A DNA stretch of 64,000 nucleotides, from contig NZ_JAUSSZ010000002.1 in assembly GCF_030812595.1 (NCBI RefSeq), forward strand, positions 1 to 64,000. The letters are read 5' to 3'. This DNA is from Arthrobacter bambusae (GTDB taxonomy: Bacteria > Actinomycetota > Actinomycetes > Actinomycetales > Micrococcaceae). The notes under the pieces are model-generated. The model worked only from the letters and a program-made list of their open reading frames with translations. It was not told the origin of the DNA and searched no databases. Below, in pieces: positions 25,037 through 33,511 of this stretch (positions are counted from its first letter, which is position 1; every line of letters starts with the position of its first letter). The translations under genes were made by a program, and so were the position numbers.

Positions 25037-26166
25037 CGCATCGAATCCGGCATTCCTGAGCCATGAAGTCCGGCGCGGATCCCGACCGCCGCATTTGCCA
25101 GGCCCACACTCCCGCCACCGCCACCCGCCGCCTGCCACCGGCTGTCGGCATGCTCCGAGGCATCGTGCTGCCCGGAACCGTCGTGCACCGGATATCGCAG
25201 ACCAGCTCATTGAGACCGCTGGACAGGCACGTCCGTCTGCTAACCGCGCTCGAAAAAAGCGGGCAGAGCACACCGGATCCGGAACAACGGACCACAGTTG
25301 CCGCGGCCGCCCTCGCTCGTCCAAGTCCCACAGGTGGAGTGTGAGCCGATCTCCGGTGGCCATCATAAAAGTGGGCCAAAAGGCGTGAGCAATCGCGGCC
25401 AAGGCGCAACCGCCGCAGAGTTCGGACACGAAGGCACTGCGCGTTTACGACGTTCGTGGCTTCCGGCCGGATCATACATGCCGCTGCACCCGGGCTAACA
25501 CCTCCGTCGTCGGGGACTGCGGTGCGGGAAGCGCTGCCAAGCACTCGCGTTGCGTGTTCCCCCCGGAAACTTTCCCATGCTCGATCCATACAGGTGGGCA
25601 GGCCTCTGGCGGTCACCACCGCGTTACTTCTCTCACAGCCCAAAACAACTGGGGAGAACAGCCCTGGCCGAGGCCCTGTCCTTTGGGACGCCCGCCGCTC
25701 CGCCAGCCATATACTGGCGGAGCATTGGAGTGGTGTTCTCGTTTGATCCGGGTTGCCACGGGCTTGCGGGGTAGCAGAAGTACACGAAGGTCCCACGCGT
25801 GAGTTCGCGGTGCACCAGCCCGGCATCCTCCAGCACGTTAAGGGCGCCGCGCTCTCATGCGGCCAATGCCGAATTCCAGGCAAGCTCACGTTCCGGCGGC
25901 AGCGGGGACTGAGGCATGAGATCACTGGAATTGATGTAGATTCGCCAACACCGAAGACCGCCCGGCTTCGGTGTTGAGTCCGGTTTTAACCAGTTCCAAA
26001 GGCCGCTTTGGATGCGTCGGATCAGAACGGGACGTGACCGAAGAACAGCGCTTTTTGACAACGAGCGTTCGGCGCCAGGCCGCCTGGACACATGTCGGGG
26101 AAGCTGTGATCGATTCCCCGATCGTCCGCGCTCCGTGGTGCGGTATGGCCGGTGGGATGTACCGCA
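25037..26166. other. gene-poor region with mobile-element debris
   Basis: About 1.1 kb in which every open frame is short or compositionally odd and none carries a complete domain. The only recognisable coding scrap is the IS30 transposase piece at 25708-25785. The region probably records old insertions and deletions. Confidence 0.5.
25708..25785 (-). pseudogene. IS30-family transposase fragment
   Basis: About 26 residues read VYFCYPASPWQPGSNENTTP followed by MLRQYM, matching the conserved C-terminal core of IS30 transposases (VYFCxPHSPWQRGxNENTNGLLRQY). Neither the upstream catalytic parts nor the normal C-terminus follow. In the same frame it is preceded by LNVLEDAGLVHRE, which resembles an ArsR-type winged helix, suggesting an old fusion by deletion. 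No terminal inverted repeats were found. Confidence 0.6.
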
Positions 26167-26883
26167 TCAATGCCAGCGGCGACTCCCCAGGACCGTCACA
26201 GCGGCGGTGATGGCGACGCCGAGGCTGATCGGGACGCTGAGATGGATCTGGAGCAGGAGTACTCCGATGGCGGCCCCGGCGAACATAGCGAGGACGGCGC
26301 CCAGCCGTCGGTTGAGTAACCGGGGCCGTTGTTTGCCCACAAGTGATTCTCCGGCGAGGGAAGTCATGGTGGAAGTAATGACCACTGTGGTCATGTCTCG
26401 TACGCCCAAATGCCGCGCAATCAGGGCCTGGGAGCCCATGTGCATGGCGATAAGGGCGGCAACAATGACACCAATGGACTGCCGGCCGACGTCTTCCACG
26501 GTGAGAGAGATGGCGGCGGTTCCCGTCAACGCGATACAACCCGCTGTGAGAAGGAGCGTGACCCTGCGGTTCCAGCCGTTCGGGCTTGACTGGAGCGTAA
26601 ATCCGGCGACCGCCGCGCCCAGGAGAAAGGCGCCAAGTGCTACCAGTGGGCCCAAAGTTGGCAGGTTCGCCGCCCCGGCCAACGACATCGCAAGAATCAC
26701 CACGTTGCCGGTCATGTTTCCGGTGAAGACGTGATCAAGTCCAAGGTAGCCGACCGCGTCAACCACACCTGTAACGAGCGTGAGGGCCATCATGAGCATC
26801 AGTCGGAACCTCTCCGGAGACGACGCATTTTCTTGCGGGGTAGAGGCGGTTTTGGTACCTGGGCTGGCTACGGCTGATGTCAT
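26167..26883 (-). CDS. YoaK/DUF1275-family membrane protein
   Basis: A 238-residue protein with about six transmembrane helices. VTGVVDAVGYLGLDHVFTGNMTGNVVILA near the N-terminus is the signature of the DUF1275 (YoaK) family. The final AITAAVTVLGSRRWH ends it at a normal length. Function is unknown in the family. It is followed by the gene-poor region and stands alone. Confidence 0.85.
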   Translation of the reverse strand: MTSAVASPGTKTASTPQENASSPERFRLMLMMALTLVTGVVDAVGYLGLDHVFTGNMTGNVVILAMSLAGAANLPTLGPLVALGAFLLGAAVAGFTLQSSPNGWNRRVTLLLTAGCIALTGTAAISLTVEDVGRQSIGVIVAALIAMHMGSQALIARHLGVRDMTTVVITSTMTSLAGESLVGKQRPRLLNRRLGAVLAMFAGAAIGVLLLQIHLSVPISLGVAITAAVTVLGSRRWH

Positions 26884-27076
26884 GGTTTAAGGGATCCTTC
26901 GTCGTGAGGGGTGGTCTCTATGACCACCCCTCGGACATGCTTTTTGGTGGTTTTAGATGGACTGGCTGGCAACTAAGGCGATGCGGTCGCTCCGGGTGTC
27001 ATCGTCAGTCAGGCCCTCGGCAAGGATGTGGTCGTTGGCCATCTGTGCGTCCATGCCGCCAACCACGAAGCCCGGA

Positions 27077-27099
27077 CGGCGGGAGTTATGCTCCCGCCG
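27077..27099 (-). terminator. hairpin downstream of the flavin reductase gene
   Basis: A perfect 9-bp stem (CGGCGGGAG / CTCCCGCCG) with a 5-base loop, 45 bases after the leftward flavin reductase gene ends. No U-tract follows, so a rho-assisted or weak terminator is possible. Confidence 0.5.
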
Positions 27100-27143
27100 C
27101 CGTGGGCCGTTCGGCTTGCTACCCAGCATTGTTGGCGCGGCGC

Positions 27144-27716
27144 TCAGCCTTCAAGCTTGGAATGCTCGCCCAGACGGTGCCATGAACGGTTGTGGTAGAC
27201 CAGAGCGTCGCCGGGTTCGCCCGCTTGGACGTCACGCATCACGCGGGACTCTAGGGCGTGAACGGCGATGATTGTGGAGGTCCCCACCTCCATGCGATCG
27301 ATGACGGCGCAGCGCACCCAGGCGCGGACATCGTCATACACCGCTTCGCCGGTTGCAAGGCGCGACCAGAGGTGCGTCTGGTCAAAGCGGTCGGCGCCGG
27401 GGGTCGCTCCAAACTTCGCCAAGTCGACGTCGTGCGCGTCCAGCAGGTGCACGACGACGGTTTGGGCGCGCGAAAGCACCTCGGACGCAGAGGACAGTGC
27501 CGAGACCGAGAAAATCAGCAACGGAGGTTCCGCACTCACTGACACGACCGACGATACCGTCAGTGCCACCGGTCCTTCGCCGGCATCCGCCGTGATGACG
27601 GCGACACCTCCCGGGTGGCCACGGAACAGTGCCTTGAAGTCGTCGGCCGAGAGGGAGGACGGGAAGCTTTTCTTCGGAGCCTCGAGCCAGGTGTCTGCGG
27701 GGTAAGCGTGAAACAT
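27144..27716 (-). CDS. flavin reductase-domain protein (methionine synthase accessory)
   Basis: A 190-residue flavin-reductase-like protein of the HpaC split-barrel type. FKALFRGHPGGVAVITADAGEGPVALTVSSVVSVSAEPPLLIFSV is the FMN-binding block and DHxxxxG-type residues are replaced by YHNRSWHRLG at the end. It starts two bases after the MesD gene. A flavin reductase next to DUF1852 and core MetE suggests delivery of reduced flavin or electrons to an oxygen-dependent step of methionine synthesis (inference). Confidence 0.8.
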   Translation of the reverse strand: MFHAYPADTWLEAPKKSFPSSLSADDFKALFRGHPGGVAVITADAGEGPVALTVSSVVSVSAEPPLLIFSVSALSSASEVLSRAQTVVVHLLDAHDVDLAKFGATPGADRFDQTHLWSRLATGEAVYDDVRAWVRCAVIDRMEVGTSTIIAVHALESRVMRDVQAGEPGDALVYHNRSWHRLGEHSKLEG

Positions 27717-27718
27717 CG

Positions 27719-28765
27719 TTATGACGCCTTGGGGGCGGAGCGGGCGAGTTCCTCGCGAACGATGTTCGTCCCTGCGCTGAGAGCACTCAGCTTGGCCAGT
27801 GCGACGTCCCGGGGGAACGGTGCCATGCCGCAGTTAGAGCTGGGGATGAGCTTGTCCGCATCGACGAACTGCAGGGCCTTCCGGAGGGTGTTGGCGACGT
27901 CCTCAGGGGTCTCGATGGTCTCGCTTGCGACGTCGATTGCCCCGAGCATGACTTTCTTGCCGCGGAGGAGCTCGATGAGGTCCATGGGTACGTGGGAGTT
28001 CTGGCATTCCAGCGAGATGATGTCGATGCTGGAGCTCTGCAGCAGCGGGAACGATTCCTCGTACTGCCGCCACTGTGAGCCGAGCGTCGCCTTCCAGTCA
28101 GTATTCGCCTTGATCCCGTAGCCGTAGCAGATATGCACGGCGGTCTCCGCACGCAGTCCTTCTGCCGCTCTCTCAAGCGCAGCCACGCCCCAGTCCTTGA
28201 CCTCATCGAGGAAGACATTGAACGCGGGTTCATCGAACTGGATGATGTCCACGCCGGCCGCCTCCAGTTCTTTCGCCTCCTGGTTCAGGATTGTGGCGAA
28301 CTCCCAGGCCAGCTTCTCGCGGCTCTTGTAGTGGTCATCGTAGAGCGTGTCCACCATCGTCATTGGACCGGGAAGAGTCCATTTGATCGGCCGGTCGGTG
28401 GTTGCGCGGAGGAACTTTGCGTCCTCGACGAATACCGGCCGTTCGCGTCGAACCGGTCCGACGACGGTCGGTACGCTCGCGTCGTAGCGATCGCGGATGC
28501 GCACGGTCTTGCGCTGTTCAAAGTCGACCCCGCTGAGATTCTCGATGAAGGTCGTGACGAAGTGCTGGCGGGTTTGCTCGCCGTCGCTGACGATGTCGAT
28601 GCCGCGCAGGCTCTGCTCGTGGATGGCGATGCGCAGCGCATCATGCTTGCCCTCGGCCAGCGCATCTCCCTCCAGCTTCCACGGGGACCAAAGAGTCTCC
28701 GGCTGTGCGAGCCACGATGGTTTCGGCAGGCTACCGACAACGGTGGTGGGCAAAAGTGTGTTCAT
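27719..28765 (-). CDS. mesD: core-MetE type folate-independent methionine synthase (MesD-like)
   Basis: A 348-residue protein equal to the C-terminal catalytic half of cobalamin-independent methionine synthase only. The zinc ligands are in place: His-x-Cys in VHICYGYG, Glu in ISLECQNS and Cys in SSNCGMAP. The N-terminal folate-binding half of MetE is absent, and the length fits stand-alone core MetE proteins. Start at 28765, since the longer open frame lies over the DUF1852 gene. Core MetE partnered by DUF1852 is the published MesD/MesX pair of aerobic bacteria, which methylates homocysteine without 5-methyltetrahydrofolate; the natural methyl donor is not settled as far as I know. Confidence 0.85.
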   Translation of the reverse strand: MNTLLPTTVVGSLPKPSWLAQPETLWSPWKLEGDALAEGKHDALRIAIHEQSLRGIDIVSDGEQTRQHFVTTFIENLSGVDFEQRKTVRIRDRYDASVPTVVGPVRRERPVFVEDAKFLRATTDRPIKWTLPGPMTMVDTLYDDHYKSREKLAWEFATILNQEAKELEAAGVDIIQFDEPAFNVFLDEVKDWGVAALERAAEGLRAETAVHICYGYGIKANTDWKATLGSQWRQYEESFPLLQSSSIDIISLECQNSHVPMDLIELLRGKKVMLGAIDVASETIETPEDVANTLRKALQFVDADKLIPSSNCGMAPFPRDVALAKLSALSAGTNIVREELARSAPKAS

Positions 28766-28785
28766 GATTGACGATTCTCCGTGGG

Positions 28786-29778
28786 TCAGTTGACGAGAGC
28801 GGGGTAGTTGGCGGTCCACTGGTCCAACAGATCCTTGTGGGGCGTGATGAAGTGCTCCTCCGTGTACTTCGCCTGTTTGATCGCGAGCTGACCGCGCTCG
28901 ACGCGGTCGTAAGCGATCTGGGTCCGTGAGTAATCCTGCTCGCCCAGGGTCGGCTGGTAGACGGCGGCAGCGGCGGAGTTCGCGTTGTAGACCTCGGGGC
29001 GGTAGATCTTCTGGAACGTCTCCATGGTGCTGATCGTGCCGATGAGCTGCAGGTTGGAGTAGTCGTTGAGCAAGTCGCCGCGGAAATAGAAGGCGAGCGG
29101 CGCAACGCTGCCGCGTGGCATGAAGTAGCGGACCCGCAGTCCCATCTTTGCGAAGTACGCGTCCGTCAGCGAGAACTCGTCCTGCTGGTACTCGACGCCC
29201 AGGACCGGGTGACGGTTCCCGGTTCGCCGGTACGTCTTGCTTGTGGAGACGCTGATGCAGACCACTGGCGGTTGCGGGAAGCGTTCCCGGCATACCGGGG
29301 AATCGAGGAAGTGCTGGAACAGCTTGCCGTGAAGATCGCCGAAGTCCTCGGGAACGGCGGGTTTGCCTGAGTCCGCTGCTGCCGCTGGCAGTACGACGCT
29401 GAAGTCGAAGTCACGGACGTAGGAGGAAAAGTTGTTCCCGACGATCCCTTGGTGGCGGACCCCGTTCCGCTGGTCGACGATCTGGATGTCGAGAACCTCG
29501 AACAGCGGGAACTGCTGATCCGTGCTTTCCGCGGTGAGCTGCATCTGCACGGAGACGATCTCAAGCTCGAGCGTGTAGCGGTCCCGGTCCGGGTTGTCCC
29601 AGTCTGCGAGATCGTTGAAACGGCGCCGAATCATGGTCAAGGCGTTGCGGAGGTTCTCCTGACGGTGCTCGCCCCGTGCAAGGTTGGCGAAGTTCGTCGT
29701 GATCCGGGAGCCTTCCGACGGGGAGTAGTCCTCGTCGAAGCGGGTCGTGGTAATGCTGAAGGTGAAGTCGTCGGCCAT
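28786..29778 (-). CDS. mesX: DUF1852 protein (MesX-like)
   Basis: A 330-residue protein recognised by its N-terminus (FTFSITTTRFDEDYSPSEGSR then ITTNFANLARGEHRQENLRN), characteristic of DUF1852. It is the first gene of a leftward operon with MesD 20 bases and the flavin reductase further downstream. DUF1852 proteins are needed for MesD activity in aerobic bacteria; the biochemical role is not established. It is soluble, without signal peptide. Confidence 0.88.
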   Translation of the reverse strand: MADDFTFSITTTRFDEDYSPSEGSRITTNFANLARGEHRQENLRNALTMIRRRFNDLADWDNPDRDRYTLELEIVSVQMQLTAESTDQQFPLFEVLDIQIVDQRNGVRHQGIVGNNFSSYVRDFDFSVVLPAAAADSGKPAVPEDFGDLHGKLFQHFLDSPVCRERFPQPPVVCISVSTSKTYRRTGNRHPVLGVEYQQDEFSLTDAYFAKMGLRVRYFMPRGSVAPLAFYFRGDLLNDYSNLQLIGTISTMETFQKIYRPEVYNANSAAAAVYQPTLGEQDYSRTQIAYDRVERGQLAIKQAKYTEEHFITPHKDLLDQWTANYPALVN

Positions 29779-29860
29779 GCGCTGCCAATCGTTGAAGATG
29801 GGCCGGAGACGGCCTTTCAGAAGGGGACGTGTCCATGGTGCCGCCTTTCAGGGGGTATCA

Positions 29861-29894
29861 AGTAACTAGGCGTTACTATGCGTTCATATAGAAT
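29861..29894 (+). promoter_or_regulatory. LysR box and probable leaderless promoter
   Basis: AGTAAC-N5-GTTACT (29861-29877) is an inverted repeat with the T-N11-A layout of LysR boxes, between the mesX and lysR genes. TAGAAT (29889-29894) fits a -10 box whose start point would fall on the A of the lysR ATG at 29901; no ribosome binding site precedes that ATG. Confidence 0.5.
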
Positions 29895-29900
29895 TTTCCT

Positions 29901-30842
29901 ATGGCGCAGATTTCGAGCGGACTGACCCTGCAGCAGCTCCGCTATTTCATAGAAGTTGCAGCTGAGGGGTCGATCTCCGCGGCTGCCGATCTTCTCTACG
30001 TCGCGCAGCCGACCATGTCCGCAGCGATGAAGGACCTTGAGGCACGGGTGGGCCGTGCACTCCTGGTTCGCTCCGCCCGCGGGGTCACCCTCACCGCCGA
30101 CGGGGCAGAGTTCCTCGGCTACGCGAGGCAGGTCGTCGAGCAGTTCGCTCTCCTCGAGCAGCGCTACCTTGGCAGGCCACCGACGCGACGTCTGCTCGGG
30201 GTCTCAACGCAGCACTACTCGTTCGCGGTGGACGCCTTCGTCCGGATGGTCAAGGGCACTGAGGTGGCCGAATACGAGTTCTCGCTCCGCGAGTCCCGCA
30301 CGTGGGACATCATCGAGGATGTCCGGACACTCCGCAGCGAGATAGGCATCCTCTACCGGAACGATTTCAACCGGAAGATCATCGACAAGCTGCTCCGGGA
30401 ATCCGGGCTCGCGTTCACACCGCTTTTCCTCGCCGATCCGCACATTTTCATTTCACGGAACAACCCGCTCGCCTCAAAAGAGCGTGCGACTCTCGCCGAT
30501 CTCGCCGGCTTGCCGCGGCTAACCTTCGATCAAGGTGCGAACAACTCTTTTTACTTCGCCGAGGAGATTCTCTCCACCTTGTCCAGTAAGCAGGAGATCC
30601 GGGTCTCTGACCGTGCGACGATCTTCAACCTCATGATCGGGCTCCACGGCTACACGATCTCGACGGGCATCATCAGCGGGCAGCTCGACCCGGAGATCGT
30701 CGCCATCCCGCTCGACGTTGACGAACGCATCGAGATCGGCTGGATCGGCCACGCCGCGATTCCGCTCACCGATCAGGCGCAGCGCTACCTCGGGGAACTG
30801 CGGGCCGTCGTCGCTGAGTTCGGCGTAGCGCTACTCGACTGA
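29901..30842 (+). CDS. LysR-family regulator, divergent to the methionine synthase operon
   Basis: A 313-residue LysR protein: helix-turn-helix LTLQQLRYFIEVAAEGSISAAADLLYVAQPTMSAAMKDLE and a substrate-binding domain (PLFLADPHIFISRNNPLAS). Its divergent position and the shared box at 29861 make it the likely activator of mesX-mesD-flavin reductase, responding to sulphur or methionine status (inference). Confidence 0.88.
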   Translation: MAQISSGLTLQQLRYFIEVAAEGSISAAADLLYVAQPTMSAAMKDLEARVGRALLVRSARGVTLTADGAEFLGYARQVVEQFALLEQRYLGRPPTRRLLGVSTQHYSFAVDAFVRMVKGTEVAEYEFSLRESRTWDIIEDVRTLRSEIGILYRNDFNRKIIDKLLRESGLAFTPLFLADPHIFISRNNPLASKERATLADLAGLPRLTFDQGANNSFYFAEEILSTLSSKQEIRVSDRATIFNLMIGLHGYTISTGIISGQLDPEIVAIPLDVDERIEIGWIGHAAIPLTDQAQRYLGELRAVVAEFGVALLD

Positions 30843-31298
30843 CTGCAGTTGAGCGGGGTCTTACCCCTTCGATGATTGGCCGTGTTTGTTGCAGCCGAGC
30901 GGGTTGCTGGCGTCGTATATGCCCGTCGCCGTCGTTGGCATGACCGAGGCGGACGCCAGCGAGGAAACGGGCCTGTTCCGCGAGGTTGCGATCCAGCCAG
31001 GGACATCCAGACCGGGTTTGTAAGGCCGCGGTGCCCTCCTGGCCGCCACCCGTGGAGGCCATTGAGCCGCAAACTGATGTTGGCGACGTACGGGCTCGCG
31101 GGCGGGAGAAGGTTAAGTGGCTCACGCATTTGGGGGTGTAGTCGGGGACGGCCATGCAAGTCGGTTTTTTGACGCTATCGTTTCTCCCGTTCTTCGAGGT
31201 GGCGGGACGTGTCCGCACGGTTGAATGAGGCCTGACCGGCAACACCTGTGAGCCTGTATGTGTTTGGTGAGTTTGGCTGACCGGGTGCGGCGGCTGCT
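30843..31298. other. intergenic region next to truncated genes
   Basis: About 450 bases between lysR and the broken ATPase gene without a convincing ORF, RNA or promoter. An imperfect inverted repeat (TGAGTTTGGCTGA at 31268-31280 against TCAGCAAACTCA at 31306-31317) lies at its right edge, leading into short tandem repeats. Confidence 0.4.
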
Positions 31299-32090
31299 TT
31301 GCAACTCAGCAAACTCACAATACTCACAAAGCTCACAGAAACTCATAGACCAGAACGACAAGTCGCCTGGCGCAGACTCGGCGAAAACCTGCTGCAGCTC
31401 CTCGACGAAAAGGGCAGCGGCTTGATCATCACAGTCGATGAAATCCACGCCGCCAACTGCAACGAAATCTCCCAGCTCGCGGCCAGCGTCCAGCACTTCA
31501 TCCAGGACCGGCTTCCCGTGGGCCTGGTGTTCGCAGGGCTTCCCGCCGCCGTCTCCGATCTGCTCAACGAAGGCGTCGCGACCTTCCTCCGGCGGGCCGA
31601 CAAGATCGACCTCCACGCCGCGGCCGTCCGCGACGTCGAACAGTATGGCATGCGGGATAAACCGAACGCACCCGATCCCGAAGATGCAGGCGAGAACATC
31701 CAGATCTTCGACGAGTTCTGGGAATCACCCGAGCTGGGAATTGAACAGATCCTCGTGAAGCAGGTTCCTGCGCGCGTGCTGCGGGGCTTCCTTGATGAAG
31801 TCGTACTGCGCGACGATTACCCGGCCAACTGTGCCTACGCTTGCGACCAAGTAGCCGACGCCGACCTAGCGACCCTGGCCGCGAAGGTCCTGAAGGCCCG
31901 CAGGGGCGACAATTTCGGTTTCGGATATACGGGTATCCTCATCGACCAGTGCCAGGCTGAGAGCGAGCTCCCCGCATTCATTCGAGACGCGCTTCTCACG
32001 ATCGATGAGCAATTAGGAGCCGACGTCGAGCTGGACTTGGATGATCAAGACGATTCTATGCAGCCAGCCGCTACGGAATCAGCGGAGTAA
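31299..32090 (+). pseudogene. chimera of an AAA ATPase fragment and an OLD/TOPRIM-nuclease-like tail
   Basis: A 263-codon frame made of two unrelated pieces. Residues about 25-110 match the middle of stand-alone actinobacterial AAA ATPases, with Walker B (GLIITVDEIHA) and GLVFAGLPAAVSDLLNEG, but Walker A is missing because the 5' end is lost. From about residue 115 the sequence changes to a helical tail (VLKARRGDNFGFGYTG, then ELPAFIRDALLTID) that resembles the C-terminus of OLD-family ATPase-nucleases such as GajA. A truncated UvrD-like gene follows six bases later, the order of a Gabija-type pair. Probably remnants of a defence locus; the OLD assignment is tentative. Confidence 0.5.
31303..31346 (+). 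repeat. five 9-10-bp tandem units (CTCA-based)
   Basis: CTCA recurs at 31305, 31314, 31323, 31332 and 31342 inside near-identical CTCACAAAN units. The array sits exactly where ATPase homology is lost at the 5' end of the truncated gene, so it probably marks a rearrangement junction. Confidence 0.6.
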
Positions 32091-32096
32091 TCGCCA

Positions 32097-32585
32097 GTGG
32101 AGATAGCGCTCTCTGAGGCGGCTCGGGACGCTCTCGACAATGATTGTCGAGTTCTGGTCCTGGGTGGACCTGGTTCTGGAAAGACCACGTTGTCGCTCCT
32201 GAAAGCTCAGGCTATGCTTCCAGGCCTGCTCCCGGGCCTGCAGATGCTTCACCGGTGTCGATCGCATGTTCCCCTTGTGGGCTTTCTGGTCGGGGCTTCC
32301 TCGGACGAACCTGACTGGCCTCGCCTCATCCGATTATTCGGAGCCTGCGGGGAGCTGCCAATCCGCCCTCCCTGGACGAACTTCACCGAACGCTCGGTGA
32401 AGTCGCCTCTACGGCTGGGCGCCGTAGATGAACTCCTTCGCGTGGTTGACTGCTTTCCTGAAAGCGTCGTTACGAAGCGCGATTTGTTCTTCGGTGTTCG
32501 TTTGTCCCACATCCGTATAGGCGGTGTGCCCGGGGCGCAGGACCCAGATGTCCCCGGCGGGCGGGAGGTAGAAAACTCCGAATGA
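32097..32585 (+). pseudogene. truncated UvrD/Rep-like helicase gene
   Basis: The first 50 residues begin MEIALSEAARDALDNDCRVLV and continue with LGGPGSGKTTLSLLKAQAM, a typical N-terminus of UvrD-like helicases with Walker A. After about 32260 the frame continues with non-homologous sequence and then crosses the 3' end of the leftward gene at 32409. All other helicase motifs are missing, so the product cannot be a helicase. Position directly behind the nuclease-like tail suggests one former operon. Confidence 0.6.
32380..32403 (-). terminator. hairpin after the hypothetical gene at 32409
   Basis: A perfect 10-bp stem (ACTTCACCGA / TCGGTGAAGT) with a 4-base loop, six bases beyond the stop of the leftward gene. 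No long U-tract. Confidence 0.55.
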
Positions 32586-32786
32586 ACGGTGCTGCGGGTC
32601 TTCACTCCAAATGGGCACCACGGCTACCGCGGCACCGGTATCGGGGTTGATCCATTGGGCCCGGGGCAGGGGTTGTTCGTGTAGTTCCGGGTCCAGGAAC
32701 GGTGCTGTGCCTTTGCCCCAGCGTTGTTCGAACCGTTCGTAAAATACTGGCATCAGCTGCTCGCCGTACGGGTGCCAGGCGCTCAT
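32409..32786 (-). CDS. conserved-looking hypothetical protein, 125 aa
   Basis: A soluble 125-residue protein with a clear ribosome binding site (AAAGGA) before its ATG. It is rich in aromatic residues (MSAWHPYGEQLMPVFYERFE, then SFGVFYLPPAGDIWVLRPGH) and has an Ala/Lys helix at the end. I do not recognise a family. It is followed by a hairpin and lies among heat-shock genes on the same strand, so a stress-linked role is possible but unsupported. Confidence 0.65.
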   Translation of the reverse strand: MSAWHPYGEQLMPVFYERFEQRWGKGTAPFLDPELHEQPLPRAQWINPDTGAAVAVVPIWSEDPQHRSFGVFYLPPAGDIWVLRPGHTAYTDVGQTNTEEQIALRNDAFRKAVNHAKEFIYGAQP

Positions 32787-32845
32787 CTAGGGTTTCCTTT
32801 CGGGATCGGGATCGGGAACTGATCGCAGTGACGTGCGCGGTGCCT

Positions 32846-33265
32846 TTATTGGCGTATCCACCACGGGTTGAAGAAAGCCCGGGAGCCACCGGCCTGAGGG
32901 TAGCGTGCCCGTGCGGGCGGGCTTTCCCATCGCACCGGGCCGATGATCAGGACCGGTCCGATGATCGGGCCAGCAGGGGCATGGGAGCGAGCCTTGGCCG
33001 GGCGTGCAACCGCGGGCGGCGTGGGGGTGGGCCGCTGCTCGTCGTAGGCGGCGCGCTTGGCGGGGTCGCGCAGTAGTGCGTAGGCCTCCATGATGTCCTG
33101 CAGCTCCTGGGCCCTGGAGGCCGGAGTGCCGGGCGAGGCTTCGGGAACGCTCATGTCGGGATGGCGGCTCCGCATCAGCGTCCGGAAAGCGCGCGCAACC
33201 TCACGGGGCGTAGCCGAAGGTCCAACATGGAGAACCTGGTAGGGGTCCGGGATGTGTCTTTCCAT
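32846..33265 (-). CDS. J-domain (DnaJ-like) protein
   Basis: A 139-residue protein with an N-terminal J domain (residues 6-76): DPYQVLHVGPSATPREVARAF, the HPD motif in RSRHPDMS and DIMEAYALLRDPAKRAAYD. There is no Gly/Phe or zinc-finger domain, so it is a short DnaJ-type co-chaperone that would stimulate a DnaK partner elsewhere. The C-terminal 60 residues are Pro/Ala-rich. The neighbouring Hsp20 gene suggests a small chaperone cluster. Confidence 0.85.
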   Translation of the reverse strand: MERHIPDPYQVLHVGPSATPREVARAFRTLMRSRHPDMSVPEASPGTPASRAQELQDIMEAYALLRDPAKRAAYDEQRPTPTPPAVARPAKARSHAPAGPIIGPVLIIGPVRWESPPARARYPQAGGSRAFFNPWWIRQ

Positions 33266-33511
33266 GGTCCGGGATTCCGATGTTTACTGTCCGTGCAGGC
33301 GTTCGGGCAAGGCATCCGGGCAGGGCAGAAGTGGTGACGGGTGGTGATGGTCCCCGGCCGTCGGCCGGGGACCACCGGTGCGGGAGGCATCGTCGGGGAC
33401 CGCTTTCTTCTGTGCGCAACAGGCGCCATGGCGTGACTGTTCTGTATCGCCCTTGACTATTCCGGCGGTCGGTTCAATGCTCCCGGTCTTTCGGCCTGAT
33501 CACTGCTGGGA

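Noticed and set aside
24945..25925. 326-codon minus-strand frame over the gene-poor region
   Set aside because: It overlaps the end of the fructokinase gene, is Arg/Ser/Pro-rich and reads the IS30 fragment in the wrong frame.
26953..27054. 33-codon minus-strand ORF (MDAQMANDHILAEGL...)
   Set aside because: The peptide looks protein-like, but it has no proper ribosome binding site, is very short and lies just past a terminator-like hairpin. Kept as a possibility only.
31303..31346. Tandem CTCA repeats as a CRISPR or iteron array
   Set aside because: Units are only 9-10 bases without spacers, and there is no cas or replication gene nearby.
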